Below, piece after piece: positions 42,354 through 52,622 of a stretch of DNA of 64,000 nucleotides. The translations under genes were made by a program, and so were the position numbers. The DNA lies in contig NZ_CANLXP010000009.1 in NCBI RefSeq assembly GCF_947495145.1, forward strand, positions 93,385 to 157,384. The letters run 5' to 3'. Position 1 is the first letter of the stretch. Each line of letters opens with the position of its first letter. This stretch comes from an uncultured Arthrobacter sp. Lineage in GTDB: Bacteria; Actinomycetota; Actinomycetes; Actinomycetales; Micrococcaceae. Under the pieces are notes generated by a model. The model saw nothing but the letters and a program-made list of their open reading frames with translations. It did not search any database and was not told the DNA's origin.

Positions 42354-44276
42354 ATGTGTGGAATCGTAGGATACGTAGGCCGTAGCAACGGCGCATCACT
42401 GAACAGCGCGGTAATCGAGGACGTCGATTCAAATGGCAGCCACGGCGCCCTTGACGTTGTCATGGAGGGCCTGCGCCGGCTCGAATACCGCGGCTATGAC
42501 TCAGCGGGCGTCGCGGTCCTGACCGAGTCGGGCATCCAGTCCCGCAAGAAGTCCGGCAAGCTGACCAACCTCATCGCCGAGCTGGAAGCTGAGCCGCTTC
42601 CCGATTCACTCACCGGCATCGGTCACACCCGCTGGGCCACCCACGGCGGACCGACCGATCAAAACGCCCACCCCCACCTGGCTGACGACGGCCGCCTCGC
42701 CCTCATCCACAACGGCATCATCGAGAACTTCGCAGAGCTGAAGGCAGAGCTCCTTGACTCCGGCGCCACCTTCATTTCAGACACAGACACCGAAGTTGCC
42801 GCAGTCCTCCTGGGCAGCATCTACCGCCGCCTGGCTGAGGCCGGCACCGAGGACACGCTGACCAAGGCCATGCAGGAGGCCAGCCAGCGACTCGAAGGCG
42901 CCTTCACCCTGCTTGCCATTCACCAGGATGCTCCCGACGTCGTTGTGGCCTCCCGCCGCAACTCCCCGCTGGTTGTGGGCCTGGGTGAGGGCGAGAACTT
43001 CCTCGGCTCGGACGTCTCCGGCTTCATCGACTTCACCCGCCGCGCAGTGGAGCTCGGCCAGGACCAGGTTGTCTCCATCACTCCGGACGAGGTGGCAATC
43101 ACCGACTTCTTCGGCGCTCCCGCCGAAGGCAAGGAATTCCACGTCGACTGGGACGCCGCCGCAGCTGAAAAGGGCGGCTACGACTCCTTCATGGAGAAGG
43201 AAATCAACGACCAGCCCGACGCCGTTGGCCAGACCCTGCTCGGCCGAACCGACGCCAAGGGAAACCTCGTGCTCGATGAGCTCCGGATCGACGAATCCAT
43301 TCTGCGCTCGGTCGACAAGATTGTGGTCCTTGCCTGCGGAACCTCCGCGTACGCCGGCTCCGTCGCCAAATACGCCATCGAGCACTGGTGCCGCATCCCC
43401 ACCGAGGTGGAACTCTCCCACGAGTTCCGCTACCGCGACCCGATCGTGAACGAGAAGACCCTCGTGGTGGCCATCTCCCAGTCCGGCGAGACCATGGATA
43501 CCCTCATGGCCGTCCGGTACGCCCGGGAGCAGGGGGCCAAGGTCGTTGCCATCTGTAACACCAACGGCTCCACCATCCCGCGTGAGTCCGACGCTGTCCT
43601 CTACACCCACGCCGGCCCGGAGATCGCAGTTGCCTCCACCAAGGCGTTCCTGGCGCAGATCACCGCGGCATACCTGCTCGGCCTGTACCTGGCCCAGCTG
43701 CGCGGCAACAAGTTCCGCGACGAGATTGCCGCCGTCATGAGCGACCTCGGTGAGATGCCCGCCAAGATCCAGGACGTTCTCGACAACGCCGACGCCGTCA
43801 AGAAGCTCGGCCGCGACATGGCAAACGCCAAGTCCGTGCTGTTCCTCGGCCGCCACGTCGGGTTCCCGGTCGCTATGGAGGGCGCGCTCAAGCTCAAGGA
43901 GCTCGCCTACATCCACGCGGAAGGCTTTGCTGCCGGCGAGCTCAAGCACGGACCGATTGCGCTGATCGAGGAGGGCCAGCCCGTCGTCGTCGTACTGCCT
44001 TCCCCGCGCGGACGCGACTCGCTGCACTCCAAGGTGGTCTCCAACATCCAGGAGATCCGCGCCCGCGGCGCCATCACCATTGTGATTGCAGAGGAAGGTG
44101 ACGAGTCCGTGGCGGCGTTCTCGGAGCACGTCATCCACGTGCCGCAGACCTCGACGCTGCTGGCGCCCCTGCTCACCACGGTTCCGCTGCAGATCTTCGC
44201 CCTTGAGCTGGCATCGGCCAAGGGCTACGACGTCGACCAGCCGCGTAACCTGGCGAAGTCCGTCACGGTCGAATAG
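42354..44276 (+). CDS. glmS: Glutamine-fructose-6-phosphate aminotransferase
   Basis: The 640-residue enzyme makes glucosamine-6-phosphate. The N-terminal glutaminase domain starts MCGIVGYVG with Cys at position 2 after Met as nucleophile, and has GHTRWATHG. Two SIS domains follow (VLACGTSAYAG, SQSGETMDT; LGRHVGFPVAMEGALKLKEL), ending LAKSVTVE. Most homologues are near 610; about 20 extra residues lie between the first strand and EGLRRLEYRGYDSAG. No glmS ribozyme-like sequence is seen. Confidence 0.97.
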   Translation: MCGIVGYVGRSNGASLNSAVIEDVDSNGSHGALDVVMEGLRRLEYRGYDSAGVAVLTESGIQSRKKSGKLTNLIAELEAEPLPDSLTGIGHTRWATHGGPTDQNAHPHLADDGRLALIHNGIIENFAELKAELLDSGATFISDTDTEVAAVLLGSIYRRLAEAGTEDTLTKAMQEASQRLEGAFTLLAIHQDAPDVVVASRRNSPLVVGLGEGENFLGSDVSGFIDFTRRAVELGQDQVVSITPDEVAITDFFGAPAEGKEFHVDWDAAAAEKGGYDSFMEKEINDQPDAVGQTLLGRTDAKGNLVLDELRIDESILRSVDKIVVLACGTSAYAGSVAKYAIEHWCRIPTEVELSHEFRYRDPIVNEKTLVVAISQSGETMDTLMAVRYAREQGAKVVAICNTNGSTIPRESDAVLYTHAGPEIAVASTKAFLAQITAAYLLGLYLAQLRGNKFRDEIAAVMSDLGEMPAKIQDVLDNADAVKKLGRDMANAKSVLFLGRHVGFPVAMEGALKLKELAYIHAEGFAAGELKHGPIALIEEGQPVVVVLPSPRGRDSLHSKVVSNIQEIRARGAITIVIAEEGDESVAAFSEHVIHVPQTSTLLAPLLTTVPLQIFALELASAKGYDVDQPRNLAKSVTVE

Positions 44277-44285
44277 GCAGCTGCA

Positions 44286-44657
44286 TTGATTATCGGCATC
44301 GGGGTGGACGTGGTGGACGTCGCCCGGTTTGAGCGCCAGCTTGAGCGCACACCCGGGCTGCGTGACCGCCTCTTCGTCGCGGCCGAGCGTGGGCTCAACA
44401 CCCGCTCGCTCGCCGCCCGCTTCGCAGCGAAGGAAGCTGTGGCCAAGGCACTCGGCGCGCCCGCGGGCATGAACTGGCAGGACTGCTGGATCGGCCTGGA
44501 CGCCAACGGCAGCCCAACGGTCCAGGTTTCGCGGACGGTTCAGGCGGTCGCCGATTCGCGCGGAGTAAGCCGCTGGCACCTCTCACTCAGTCACGACGGC
44601 GGCGTTGCGACGGCCATGGTTGTGGCCGAGGGGGAATATCCGGAGACCACCCGCTAA
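44286..44657 (+). CDS. acpS: Holo-[acyl-carrier-protein] synthase
   Basis: The 123-residue protein begins [20 protein letters not shown], with the Mg-binding Asp, and has [13 protein letters not shown], the second AcpS motif, and [19 protein letters not shown]. It transfers phosphopantetheine from CoA to acyl carrier protein. TTG 44286 is taken as start; GTG codons a few residues in would cut the first beta strand. It lies 9 nt after glmS and 10 nt before the next gene. Confidence 0.93.
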   Translation: MIIGIGVDVVDVARFERQLERTPGLRDRLFVAAERGLNTRSLAARFAAKEAVAKALGAPAGMNWQDCWIGLDANGSPTVQVSRTVQAVADSRGVSRWHLSLSHDGGVATAMVVAEGEYPETTR

Positions 44658-44667
44658 GATTCTAAGC

Positions 44668-46203
44668 ATGCTTAGTGCTTATACCGGGAGTGAGGTCCGG
44701 GCAGCGGAATTCCCGCTGCTTGAGGCCGGTCTCGGTAATGAGCTGATGCAGCGGGCAGCGCACGGCCTCGCCCAGGCCGCCGCAGCGGAGCTCCAGGCGA
44801 CCGGCGGCACCTACGGACGCTCCGTCGTCGTACTGGTCGGCAGCGGCAACAACGGGGGAGATGCGCTCTTTGCCGGAGCCCGGCTGCAACAGCGCGGAAC
44901 GGGCACGACGGCGGTACTCACCTCCGAGCGCGTGCACACCGACGCGCTGGCCGCCTTCCGCGCTGCGGGCGGGCGGGTTGAGCAGCTGACCGAAGGCACG
45001 CTGGATCGCCTCGCCGAGCGGGTTGCCATCGCGGACCTGGTTATTGACGGCATTCTCGGCACGGGCGGCGTGGGTGGGTTGCGCGGTGTGGCGGTGAACC
45101 TGATTGAGCGGGTGAACGCGCGCGGGATCACGGGCCGCGTGGTGGCGTGTGATGTTCCGAGCGGCGTGAACGCCGACACCGGCGAGACGGCCGGCGAGGT
45201 TCTGAGAGCTGACCTCACGGTGACCTTCGGCGGCTTGAAAGCCGGACTGCTGATGGGTGCTGGGGCGTGCGCTGCCGGACGGGTAGCCACCATCAATATC
45301 GGGCTCGCTGACACCCTTCCGAAGCCGAGCGCCTATGCGCTGGAGCCCGGCGACTTCCGCTCCCTCTATTCCCAACCGCAGCCGGCCGACCACAAGTACA
45401 GCCGCGGCGTCCTCGGCATAGCGGCCGGCTCCGCGATGTACCCGGGCGCGGCCGTCCTGGCGACCGGTGCGGCACTTGCCACCGGCGTCGGGATGATCCG
45501 GTTCCTGGGACCTGCTCCGGTCGCCGCCCTGATCAACACCGTGCACCCTGAAGTGGTGTGCTCGCAGGGCTCCGTTGCCGACTCGCATGTGCAGGCGTGG
45601 CTCGTTGGACCGGGTGCCACCGAGGATCCTGGGCAGCGGCAGCGGGCCCGCGATGCCATTGCCTCGGGATTACCGACCGTCGTCGACGCCGGAGCGCTAC
45701 CGCTGCTTTCGGAAAGGGTTGGCAGCCACGTCATCCTTACCCCTCACGCGGGCGAGCTCGCTGCGCTGTTCGAACGCCGTGGCGACGGTGTGGAGCGCGG
45801 CGTTATCGAGGCAGCCCCCGCCAAATTCGCCCGCCGAGCCGCACACGCCACTGGCGCCACCGTCCTGCTCAAGGGCAGCACCACGGTGGTGGCAGCACCG
45901 GGCGGCGAGGTGTTCAGCCAGGCCAACGCCACGCCGTGGCTCGCTACCGCAGGCTCCGGTGACACGCTTGCCGGGATCCTTGGCGCGCTGGTCGCCACGA
46001 ACGCCCGCGAGAACGACGCCGGTGCCGGCTCCCTCTTGGGGCCGCCGCCGTCGTCGCGCTGGGCTGCGCTGGCAGCAGCGGCGGCGATGCTGCACGGGTT
46101 GGCGGGCCGGCGGGCAGCGAAGCGCGGCCCGATCGTTGTCAGTGACCTGCCGCGCCACGTCGGCCGGGTCATCTCCGAGGTGCTGCGGGACCCACCGGAG
46201 TAA
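44668..46203 (+). CDS. nnrD: Bifunctional NAD(P)H-hydrate epimerase/dehydratase
   Basis: The 511-residue protein repairs damaged NAD(P)HX. The N-terminal epimerase (about 1-205) has LVGSGNNGGDALFAGARL, and VACDVPSGVNADTGE. The C-terminal ADP/ATP-dependent dehydratase (about 225-500) has YSRGVLGIAAGSAMYPGAAV, VGPGATED, VILTPHAGELAALF, VLLKGSTTVVA and ATAGSGDTLAGIL. ATG 44668 is preferred over an ATG at 44605 inside acpS. TAAGAT ends 7 nt before it, suggesting a leaderless start. The fused form is usual in actinobacteria. Confidence 0.94.
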   Translation: MLSAYTGSEVRAAEFPLLEAGLGNELMQRAAHGLAQAAAAELQATGGTYGRSVVVLVGSGNNGGDALFAGARLQQRGTGTTAVLTSERVHTDALAAFRAAGGRVEQLTEGTLDRLAERVAIADLVIDGILGTGGVGGLRGVAVNLIERVNARGITGRVVACDVPSGVNADTGETAGEVLRADLTVTFGGLKAGLLMGAGACAAGRVATINIGLADTLPKPSAYALEPGDFRSLYSQPQPADHKYSRGVLGIAAGSAMYPGAAVLATGAALATGVGMIRFLGPAPVAALINTVHPEVVCSQGSVADSHVQAWLVGPGATEDPGQRQRARDAIASGLPTVVDAGALPLLSERVGSHVILTPHAGELAALFERRGDGVERGVIEAAPAKFARRAAHATGATVLLKGSTTVVAAPGGEVFSQANATPWLATAGSGDTLAGILGALVATNARENDAGAGSLLGPPPSSRWAALAAAAAMLHGLAGRRAAKRGPIVVSDLPRHVGRVISEVLRDPPE

Positions 46204-46268
46204 ATTTCAGTAACCCTCGTGTACCAAAATGTCAGATGCCTGCGCTATGAAAAGATGCAGAACAAGCG

Positions 46269-46285
46269 GCCCGAGAAGCTCGGGC
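46269..46285 (+). terminator. Short hairpin upstream of glgX
   Basis: GCCCGAG (46269-46275) and CTCGGGC (46279-46285) form a 7-bp stem with a 3-nt loop in the 105-bp gap after nnrD. There is no T-run. It could be a weak terminator or a glgX leader hairpin. Confidence 0.4.
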
Positions 46286-46308
46286 AGCACAACAACCAAG
46301 GAGCACAT

Positions 46309-48495
46309 ATGGAACTTTGGCCAGGAGATGCCTATCCGCTGGGGGCAACCTATGACGGCACCGGGACCAATTTCGCGCTCTACAGCGAGGTCGCCGAGAA
46401 GGTGGAGCTGTGCCTGATAGAGGACGACGGCACCGAAACCCGCATCGCCCTGAAGGAAGTCGATGGGTACGTCTGGCACGGCTACCTTCCGCACGTGGTC
46501 CCCGGCCAGAAGTACGGCTACCGGGTTCACGGTCCCAACAACCCGGCTGAGGGGCACCGCTGCAACCCGAACAAGCTGCTCCTGGACCCCTACGCCAAGG
46601 CAATCCACGGCGAGTACCACTGGGATCAGACGCTGTTCGGTTACAACTTCGGCGACGAGAATTCCGTCAACAATGACGATTCAGCAGCTCACACGATGCT
46701 CGGCGTCGTCATCAACCCCTTCTTCGACTGGGATGGCGACCGCCGGCCGAAGACCCCGTACCACCAGTCCGTCATTTATGAGGCACACGTCAAGGGCCTG
46801 ACGCAGCTGCACCCCGACGTGCCGGAGGAACAGCGCGGCACCTACGCCGGCGTTGCGCACCCCTCAGTGATCGCACACCTTCAGAAGCTCGGTGTCACGG
46901 CCATCGAACTCATGCCGGTGCACCAGTTCGTCAATGACAGCACCTTGCAGGACAAGGGTCTGTCCAACTACTGGGGCTACAACACCATCGGCTTCTTCGC
47001 GCCGCACAATGCCTATGGCTCCACCGGTGACGAGGGAGAACAGGTCCAGGAATTCAAGGCGATGGTGCGGGAACTGCACCTCGCCGGCATCGAGGTAATC
47101 CTCGACGTCGTCTACAACCACACTGCCGAGGGCAACCACATGGGGCCCACGCTCTCCATGCGTGGTATCGACAACGCGTCCTACTACCGCTTGGTGGAGG
47201 ACGACAAGCAGTACTACATGGACACCACGGGCACCGGCAACTCACTCAACGTGGGCAACCCGCACTCCCTGCAGCTGCTCATGGATTCGCTGCGTTACTG
47301 GGTTACAGAAATGCATGTGGACGGCTTCCGCTTTGACCTTGCCTCGGCGCTTGCCCGTGAGTTCTACGAGGTTGACAGGCTCTCTGCGTTCTTCGAACTC
47401 GTGCAGCAGGATCCGATCGTCTCCCAGGTCAAGCTCATTGCCGAGCCATGGGACGTTGGTCCCGGCGGCTACCAGGTAGGAAACTTCCCGCCGCAGTGGA
47501 CCGAGTGGAACGGCAAGTACCGGGACACCGTGCGCGATTTCTGGCGCGGTGAGCCCTCAAGCATCGGTGAATTCGCTGCGCGGCTGACCGGTTCAGCGGA
47601 CCTGTACGAGCACTCCGCTCGCCGCCCCGTCGCGTCGATCAACTTCGTCACCGCCCATGACGGCTTCACCCTGCGTGACCTCGTTTCCTACAACGAAAAG
47701 CACAACGAGGCCAATGGTGAGGACAACAACGACGGCGAATCCCACAACCGCTCCTGGAACTGCGGGGAGGAAGGTCCCTCCGATGACCCAGTAGTGCAGT
47801 CGCTGCGTGTCCGGCAGCAGCGCAACATCATCGCCACGCTGCTGCTCTCGCAGGGTGTGCCGATGATTTCCCACGGTGATGAGCTCGGCCGCACCCAGGA
47901 GGGAAACAACAACACGTACTGCCAGGATTCGGAACTGTCCTGGGTGCACTGGGACAACCTGGATCAGCCGCTGCTCGAATTCACTGCGGCAGTGAACCGG
48001 CTCCGTTCCGAGCACCCGACCTTCCGGCGTCGCCGATTCTTCGACGGGCGTCCCGTCCGCCGGGGCGAGGGCGAGGCGCTGCCCGACATCGTGTGGCTGG
48101 ACACCGCAGGAGAGCTGATGGCACCGGAAGACTGGGACTCAGGTTTCGGGCGTTCCATCGGTGTCTTCCTCAACGGGCAGGGCATCCGCGGCCGGGACCA
48201 GCGGGGCCAGCGCATCACCGACCTGAACTTCCTGCTCTACTTCAACGCGAATGATGAGGCAGTAACGTTCACAGTGCCCTCGGAGGAGTACGGGCCAATG
48301 TGGGACGAGGTCATTGACACGGCCGGCGTGTACGCGGACTCCAAACCCATCCCTGCCGGCAACGAGGTCACGGTGGAAGCGAAGGCAATGGTGGTGCTCC
48401 GAGCGCATGCGGAGGTGGAGGAACCGGATCACTCGGTCGCGGCCTCCCTGGCTATCCTCGCCAACGAGCACACATCGCGGGCTGGCTCGGCCTGA
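46309..48495 (+). CDS. glgX: Glycogen debranching enzyme GlgX/TreX
   Basis: The 728-residue GH13 enzyme has an N-terminal CBM48-like domain (about 10-100), the catalytic barrel with [12 protein letters not shown] (nucleophile Asp343), [15 protein letters not shown] (acid/base Glu379) and [19 protein letters not shown] (Asp451), and a C-terminal beta domain. It hydrolyses alpha-1,6 branches to supply linear maltodextrins. ATG 46309 is chosen because AAGGAG precedes it and the GlgX-like N-terminus [20 protein letters not shown] starts there. It heads the treY-treZ cluster. Confidence 0.96.
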   Translation: MELWPGDAYPLGATYDGTGTNFALYSEVAEKVELCLIEDDGTETRIALKEVDGYVWHGYLPHVVPGQKYGYRVHGPNNPAEGHRCNPNKLLLDPYAKAIHGEYHWDQTLFGYNFGDENSVNNDDSAAHTMLGVVINPFFDWDGDRRPKTPYHQSVIYEAHVKGLTQLHPDVPEEQRGTYAGVAHPSVIAHLQKLGVTAIELMPVHQFVNDSTLQDKGLSNYWGYNTIGFFAPHNAYGSTGDEGEQVQEFKAMVRELHLAGIEVILDVVYNHTAEGNHMGPTLSMRGIDNASYYRLVEDDKQYYMDTTGTGNSLNVGNPHSLQLLMDSLRYWVTEMHVDGFRFDLASALAREFYEVDRLSAFFELVQQDPIVSQVKLIAEPWDVGPGGYQVGNFPPQWTEWNGKYRDTVRDFWRGEPSSIGEFAARLTGSADLYEHSARRPVASINFVTAHDGFTLRDLVSYNEKHNEANGEDNNDGESHNRSWNCGEEGPSDDPVVQSLRVRQQRNIIATLLLSQGVPMISHGDELGRTQEGNNNTYCQDSELSWVHWDNLDQPLLEFTAAVNRLRSEHPTFRRRRFFDGRPVRRGEGEALPDIVWLDTAGELMAPEDWDSGFGRSIGVFLNGQGIRGRDQRGQRITDLNFLLYFNANDEAVTFTVPSEEYGPMWDEVIDTAGVYADSKPIPAGNEVTVEAKAMVVLRAHAEVEEPDHSVAASLAILANEHTSRAGSA

Positions 48496-48509
48496 TCCTT
48501 TCGGATCAG
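48492..48509 (+). other. Hairpin spanning the glgX stop codon
   Basis: CTGATCC (48492-48498) and GGATCAG (48503-48509) form a perfect 7-bp stem with a TTTC loop, and the glgX TGA is within the left arm. It lies 30 nt before treY and may tune intercistronic readthrough or mRNA processing. Confidence 0.5.
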
Positions 48510-48539
48510 TCAGAACCGCCCATCTACAGGAGGAACAAC

Positions 48540-50855
48540 GTGCAGGCACCCAACTCGACCTATCGGCTGCAGATCCGATCCAGTTTCGACCTCGCTGCTG
48601 CAGCAGATGTCGTGCCCTACCTCGTGGACCTCGGGGTGGATTGGGTGTACCTCTCGCCCGTCCTCACGGCGGAGCAGGGATCGGACCACGGGTACGACGT
48701 GACCGATCCCACCTCCGTGGACCCGGAACGCGGCGGCGCCGAGGCGTTCGACGCGCTGTGCCGGACAGCGCACGAGGCCGGGCTCGGTGTCCTCGTGGAC
48801 ATCGTGCCCAACCACGTGGGCGTCGCCACCCCGGCGCAGAACGCGTGGTGGTGGGACCTGCTGGCCAAGGGCAGGGACTCCCGCTACGCCGAGGCCTTCG
48901 ACGTGGACTGGGAGGCCGGCGGCGGCCGGATCCGGGTGCCCGTTCTCGGGGACAGCGATACCGAAGAAGAGCAGCTCAAGGTCGTCGACCGTGAGTTGCA
49001 CTACTACGAGAACCGCTTCCCGATCGCGGACGGTACGGCGCAGCCCGGCGACACCGGGGCCCAGGTCCACGCACGGCAGCACTATGAACTGGTGAACTGG
49101 CGCCGCGCGGACAGCGAGCTGAACTACCGGCGGTTCTTCGGCGTCAATACGCTCGCGGGCGTCCGGGTGGAGGTGCCCTGGGTCTTCGACGAGGCTCACT
49201 CAGAGGTACGCCGCTGGTTCGAGGAGTCCCTGGTGGACGGGGTCCGGATCGACCATCCTGACGGTCTCGCTGATCCGGCGGGCTACCTCGAGCGGTTGCG
49301 GGAGCTTTCCGGCGGCGCGTACACGCTGGTCGAGAAGATTCTGGAGCCGGGAGAGGTTCTGCCTGAGCGCTGGGCCTGCGAGGGCACCACCGGCTACGAC
49401 GGCCTCGCCGTGGTGGACCGGCTCTTCGTGGACCCGGCGGGCCAGCCTGCGCTGGACGCTGCGGTGCCCACGGAGCCGTTTGTGAACATGATTCACGGCA
49501 CCAAGCGGGGCATCACCGACGGAATCCTGCGCTCCGAGGTAATGAGGCTCGCTCGGCTGGTTCCCGGTTCCGCACAGCTTGATCGGGAACAGAGTGCCGA
49601 CGCGATCGCCGAGCTGCTGACGTGCTTCCCGGTCTACCGGAGCTACCTGCCCGACGGCGCGGATCATCTCGCCGAAGCCGTGCTGAACGCCAAGGTTCGC
49701 AGGCCGGACCTGGCACCGGTCATTGATGCACTGCATCCCCTTCTCAACCCGTACCTCACCGATCCGAAGGCTGAGCTCCCGGAACTGGCCGTGAGGTTCC
49801 AACAGACCTCGGGAATGGTGATGGCGAAGGGTGTTGAGGACACTGCGTTCTACCGGTTCAACCGGTTGACCTCGCTCAACGAAGTGGGCGCGGACCCGTC
49901 GATTTTTGCGCTGGACAGCTATGAGGTTCACCGTGCGCTGCTCGAACGCCAGGAATCCTCGCCGCTGACCATGAACTCGCTCAGCACGCACGACACCAAG
50001 CGCGGCGAGGACACCCGCGCGCGCATCTCCGTGCTCTCCGAGCTGGCGGGTGAGTGGACTGATGATTTGGCGCAGCTGAACCGGCTTGCGCCGATCGGCG
50101 ATACCGCCTTCGCGTCACTGATGTGGCAGGCACTGGTAGGGGCGTGGCCGCTAAGCCGGGAACGCGCGCACGCCTACGTCGAAAAGGCATCCCGCGAGGC
50201 CGACGCCAGCACCCATTGGACGGCGCCAAACGCCGCTTTCGAAGAGAAGATGCACGACGCCGTTGACGCGGCTTTCGACCGCCCGGAAGTGAACACCCTC
50301 ATCACCGCACTGGTGGAGAAGACGGCTGCACCGGGCTGGTCGAACTCCCTGGGCGCCAAGCTGGTGCAGCTGACCATGCCCGGTGTGCCGGATGTCTATC
50401 AGGGGTCGGAGCTCTGGGAAACCTCGCTCGTGGACCCCGACAACCGGCGACCGGTCGACTTCGCAGCCCGGAAACAGGGACTTGTTGACCTTGCCTTCGG
50501 CGCTCTGCCGCAGATTGACGACGGCGGCCTCGCCAAGCTCCTTGTCGTCTCACGTGCCCTGCGGCTGCGCAAGGACCGCCCCGAGCTGTTCTCCGGGTAT
50601 CGATCGGTGGTTTCCACCGGTGCGGCAGCGGAGCACGTTTTCGCCTTCGACCGCGGCGGTGCCGTCACCGCGGTTACACGTCTGCCGCTGGGACTGGAGC
50701 GCGCCGGCGGCTGGCGGGACACCGCCGTCGTACTTCCGGAAGGCAGCTATAGCTGCGCGATCACCGGCACCGGCTTTGAGGGTGGGCCGGTCCCGGCCAA
50801 GCGGCTGTTCGAAACCTACCCCGTGGCACTTCTTGTGAAGGAGGAAGCTCGATGA
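48540..50855 (+). CDS. treY: Maltooligosyl trehalose synthase
   Basis: The 771-residue GH13 enzyme converts the reducing end of maltodextrins to an alpha,alpha-1,1 linkage. It begins [20 protein letters not shown] and has [11 protein letters not shown] (about residue 86), the nucleophile in [14 protein letters not shown] (Asp238), TLVEKIL and the late [14 protein letters not shown], all TreY features. The GTG start follows AGGAGGAACAAC. The stop overlaps treZ (ATGA), consistent with coupled synthesis. Confidence 0.96.
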   Translation: MQAPNSTYRLQIRSSFDLAAAADVVPYLVDLGVDWVYLSPVLTAEQGSDHGYDVTDPTSVDPERGGAEAFDALCRTAHEAGLGVLVDIVPNHVGVATPAQNAWWWDLLAKGRDSRYAEAFDVDWEAGGGRIRVPVLGDSDTEEEQLKVVDRELHYYENRFPIADGTAQPGDTGAQVHARQHYELVNWRRADSELNYRRFFGVNTLAGVRVEVPWVFDEAHSEVRRWFEESLVDGVRIDHPDGLADPAGYLERLRELSGGAYTLVEKILEPGEVLPERWACEGTTGYDGLAVVDRLFVDPAGQPALDAAVPTEPFVNMIHGTKRGITDGILRSEVMRLARLVPGSAQLDREQSADAIAELLTCFPVYRSYLPDGADHLAEAVLNAKVRRPDLAPVIDALHPLLNPYLTDPKAELPELAVRFQQTSGMVMAKGVEDTAFYRFNRLTSLNEVGADPSIFALDSYEVHRALLERQESSPLTMNSLSTHDTKRGEDTRARISVLSELAGEWTDDLAQLNRLAPIGDTAFASLMWQALVGAWPLSRERAHAYVEKASREADASTHWTAPNAAFEEKMHDAVDAAFDRPEVNTLITALVEKTAAPGWSNSLGAKLVQLTMPGVPDVYQGSELWETSLVDPDNRRPVDFAARKQGLVDLAFGALPQIDDGGLAKLLVVSRALRLRKDRPELFSGYRSVVSTGAAAEHVFAFDRGGAVTAVTRLPLGLERAGGWRDTAVVLPEGSYSCAITGTGFEGGPVPAKRLFETYPVALLVKEEAR

Positions 50856-52606
50856 ATCCGAAGTTCGCCGAACGTTCGAGGTTTGATGTGTGGGCGCCGA
50901 AGGCGCAGTCCGTGACGCTGGTGGCTGACGGAACCGAATTCGCAATGGTCTCCGGTGAGGGTGGCTGGTGGAGCGCGCCCGGAGCTCCCGCTGACGGTGA
51001 AGTGGACTACGGCTACCTGCTCGACGATGCTGAGAAGCCGGTGCCCGACCCCCGCTCACGCCGCCAGCCGGAGGGGGTGCACGAGCTTTCCCGCACGTTC
51101 GACGCCGGTGCCTATTCCTGGGGCGACGGCAGTTGGGTTTCCCCCGGGCTGGACGGGAACGTCATCTACGAAATGCACATTGGCACATTCACCCCGGAGG
51201 GGACGCTTGAGGCGGCCATCGTCAAGCTCGACTATCTGGTGGAGCTCGGCGTCCAGTACGTCGAGCTGCTCCCGGTCAATGCCTTCAACGGCACCCACAA
51301 CTGGGGCTACGACGGAGTGCTCTGGTACGCGGTGCAAGAAACCTACGGCGGGCCCGAGGCGTACCAGCGGTTCGTCGATGCCGCCCACCAGCGTGGGCTC
51401 GGCGTCATCCAGGACGTCGTCTACAACCACCTGGGCCCGAGCGGCAACTACATCACCCAGTTCGCTCCGTACCTGACTGAGGGCAAGTCCAATACCTGGG
51501 GCGATTCCCTTAACTTGGATGGGCCGCTGTCCGATGAGGTTCGGCGGTACGTGGTGGACAACCTGCTGATGTGGTTTCGTGACTACCACGTGGACGGCCT
51601 GCGGCTCGATGCCGTGCACGCCCTGCACGATGAGCGGGCCATCCACATTCTCGAGGAGTTCGCGGTCGAGACCGACCGGTGTGCCGCAGAGCTCGGCAAG
51701 CCGCTGTTCCTGATCGCTGAATCTGACCTGAACAACGCGAGGCTCATCGCGCCGCGCAGCGCCGGCGGCTACGGTCTGGCCGGGCAGTGGAGCGACGACT
51801 TCCACCACGCGGCGCACGTCAACATCACCGGTGAAACGGTTGGCTACTACGAGGACTTCGACTCCATCGGTGCGCTCGCGAAGGTGTACAAGGAAGGCTT
51901 CTTCCACAACGGAACGTGGTCGTCATTCCGGGAGCGTTCGCACGGGCGTCCCATCGACCCGGCGAAGCACAGCCTGCACCAGCTCGTGGTCTGCACGCAG
52001 AACCACGACCAGATCGGCAACCGTGCCGCCGGTGACCGGATCAGCGCCTCGCTCAACACCGCGCAGCTGGCCCAGGCCGCTGTGCTCAACATCGCCGGCC
52101 CCTTCACTCCGATGCTGTTCATGGGGGAGGAATACGGCGCCGCCACGCCGTGGCCGTTCTTCACTTCACACCCCGAACCTGAGCTCGGGAAAGCGACGGC
52201 TGAGGGACGACTGCGGGAGTTCGAGAAAATGGGGTGGGATCCGGACACGGTGCCCAACCCTCAGGCTCCAGAAACGTTCGTGTCCGCGAAGCTCAACTGG
52301 ACGGAGCAGGAGCGCCCGGAACAGGCGCGTCTGTTGAACATCTACCGGGACCTGATCGCCCTTCGCCGGAAGAACAAGGATCTGCATAACCCCGACTTCA
52401 CGTCCGTGGAGGTGGACTTCGATGAGGACCAGCGCTGGCTCGTGCTCCACCGGGGAGGTACCGCCGTCGTCGTGAATTTTGCAGACAGCGAGCGGGACAT
52501 TCCGGTGGCAGGGAAGAAGGTCCTGCTCAGCACCGAGCCCGGGGAATCGATCGGGGACGGCACGGTCACGCTGCCGGCTCACGGGGCAGCGATCCTGAGG
52601 GTCTAG
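50852..52606 (+). CDS. treZ: Maltooligosyl trehalose trehalohydrolase
   Basis: The 584-residue GH13 enzyme releases trehalose from the TreY product. An N-terminal CBM48-like domain ([18 protein letters not shown]) is followed by [46 protein letters not shown] (nucleophile Asp), [12 protein letters not shown] (acid/base Glu) and [16 protein letters not shown]. With GlgX and TreY it completes the pathway from glycogen to trehalose, a stress protectant in actinobacteria. Confidence 0.96.
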   Translation: MNPKFAERSRFDVWAPKAQSVTLVADGTEFAMVSGEGGWWSAPGAPADGEVDYGYLLDDAEKPVPDPRSRRQPEGVHELSRTFDAGAYSWGDGSWVSPGLDGNVIYEMHIGTFTPEGTLEAAIVKLDYLVELGVQYVELLPVNAFNGTHNWGYDGVLWYAVQETYGGPEAYQRFVDAAHQRGLGVIQDVVYNHLGPSGNYITQFAPYLTEGKSNTWGDSLNLDGPLSDEVRRYVVDNLLMWFRDYHVDGLRLDAVHALHDERAIHILEEFAVETDRCAAELGKPLFLIAESDLNNARLIAPRSAGGYGLAGQWSDDFHHAAHVNITGETVGYYEDFDSIGALAKVYKEGFFHNGTWSSFRERSHGRPIDPAKHSLHQLVVCTQNHDQIGNRAAGDRISASLNTAQLAQAAVLNIAGPFTPMLFMGEEYGAATPWPFFTSHPEPELGKATAEGRLREFEKMGWDPDTVPNPQAPETFVSAKLNWTEQERPEQARLLNIYRDLIALRRKNKDLHNPDFTSVEVDFDEDQRWLVLHRGGTAVVVNFADSERDIPVAGKKVLLSTEPGESIGDGTVTLPAHGAAILRV

Positions 52607-52622
52607 GGGAGGGCAAGGCCAC

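Noticed and set aside
42777..44579. Minus-strand open frame of 600 codons opposite glmS
   Set aside because: It mirrors glmS codon structure in a high-GC gene, has no recognisable domain, and glmS motifs on the plus strand are intact.
44605..44667. Upstream ATG start for nnrD inside acpS
   Set aside because: The 21 added residues ([15 protein letters not shown]) read as a shadow of acpS; ATG 44668 has the expected N-terminus.
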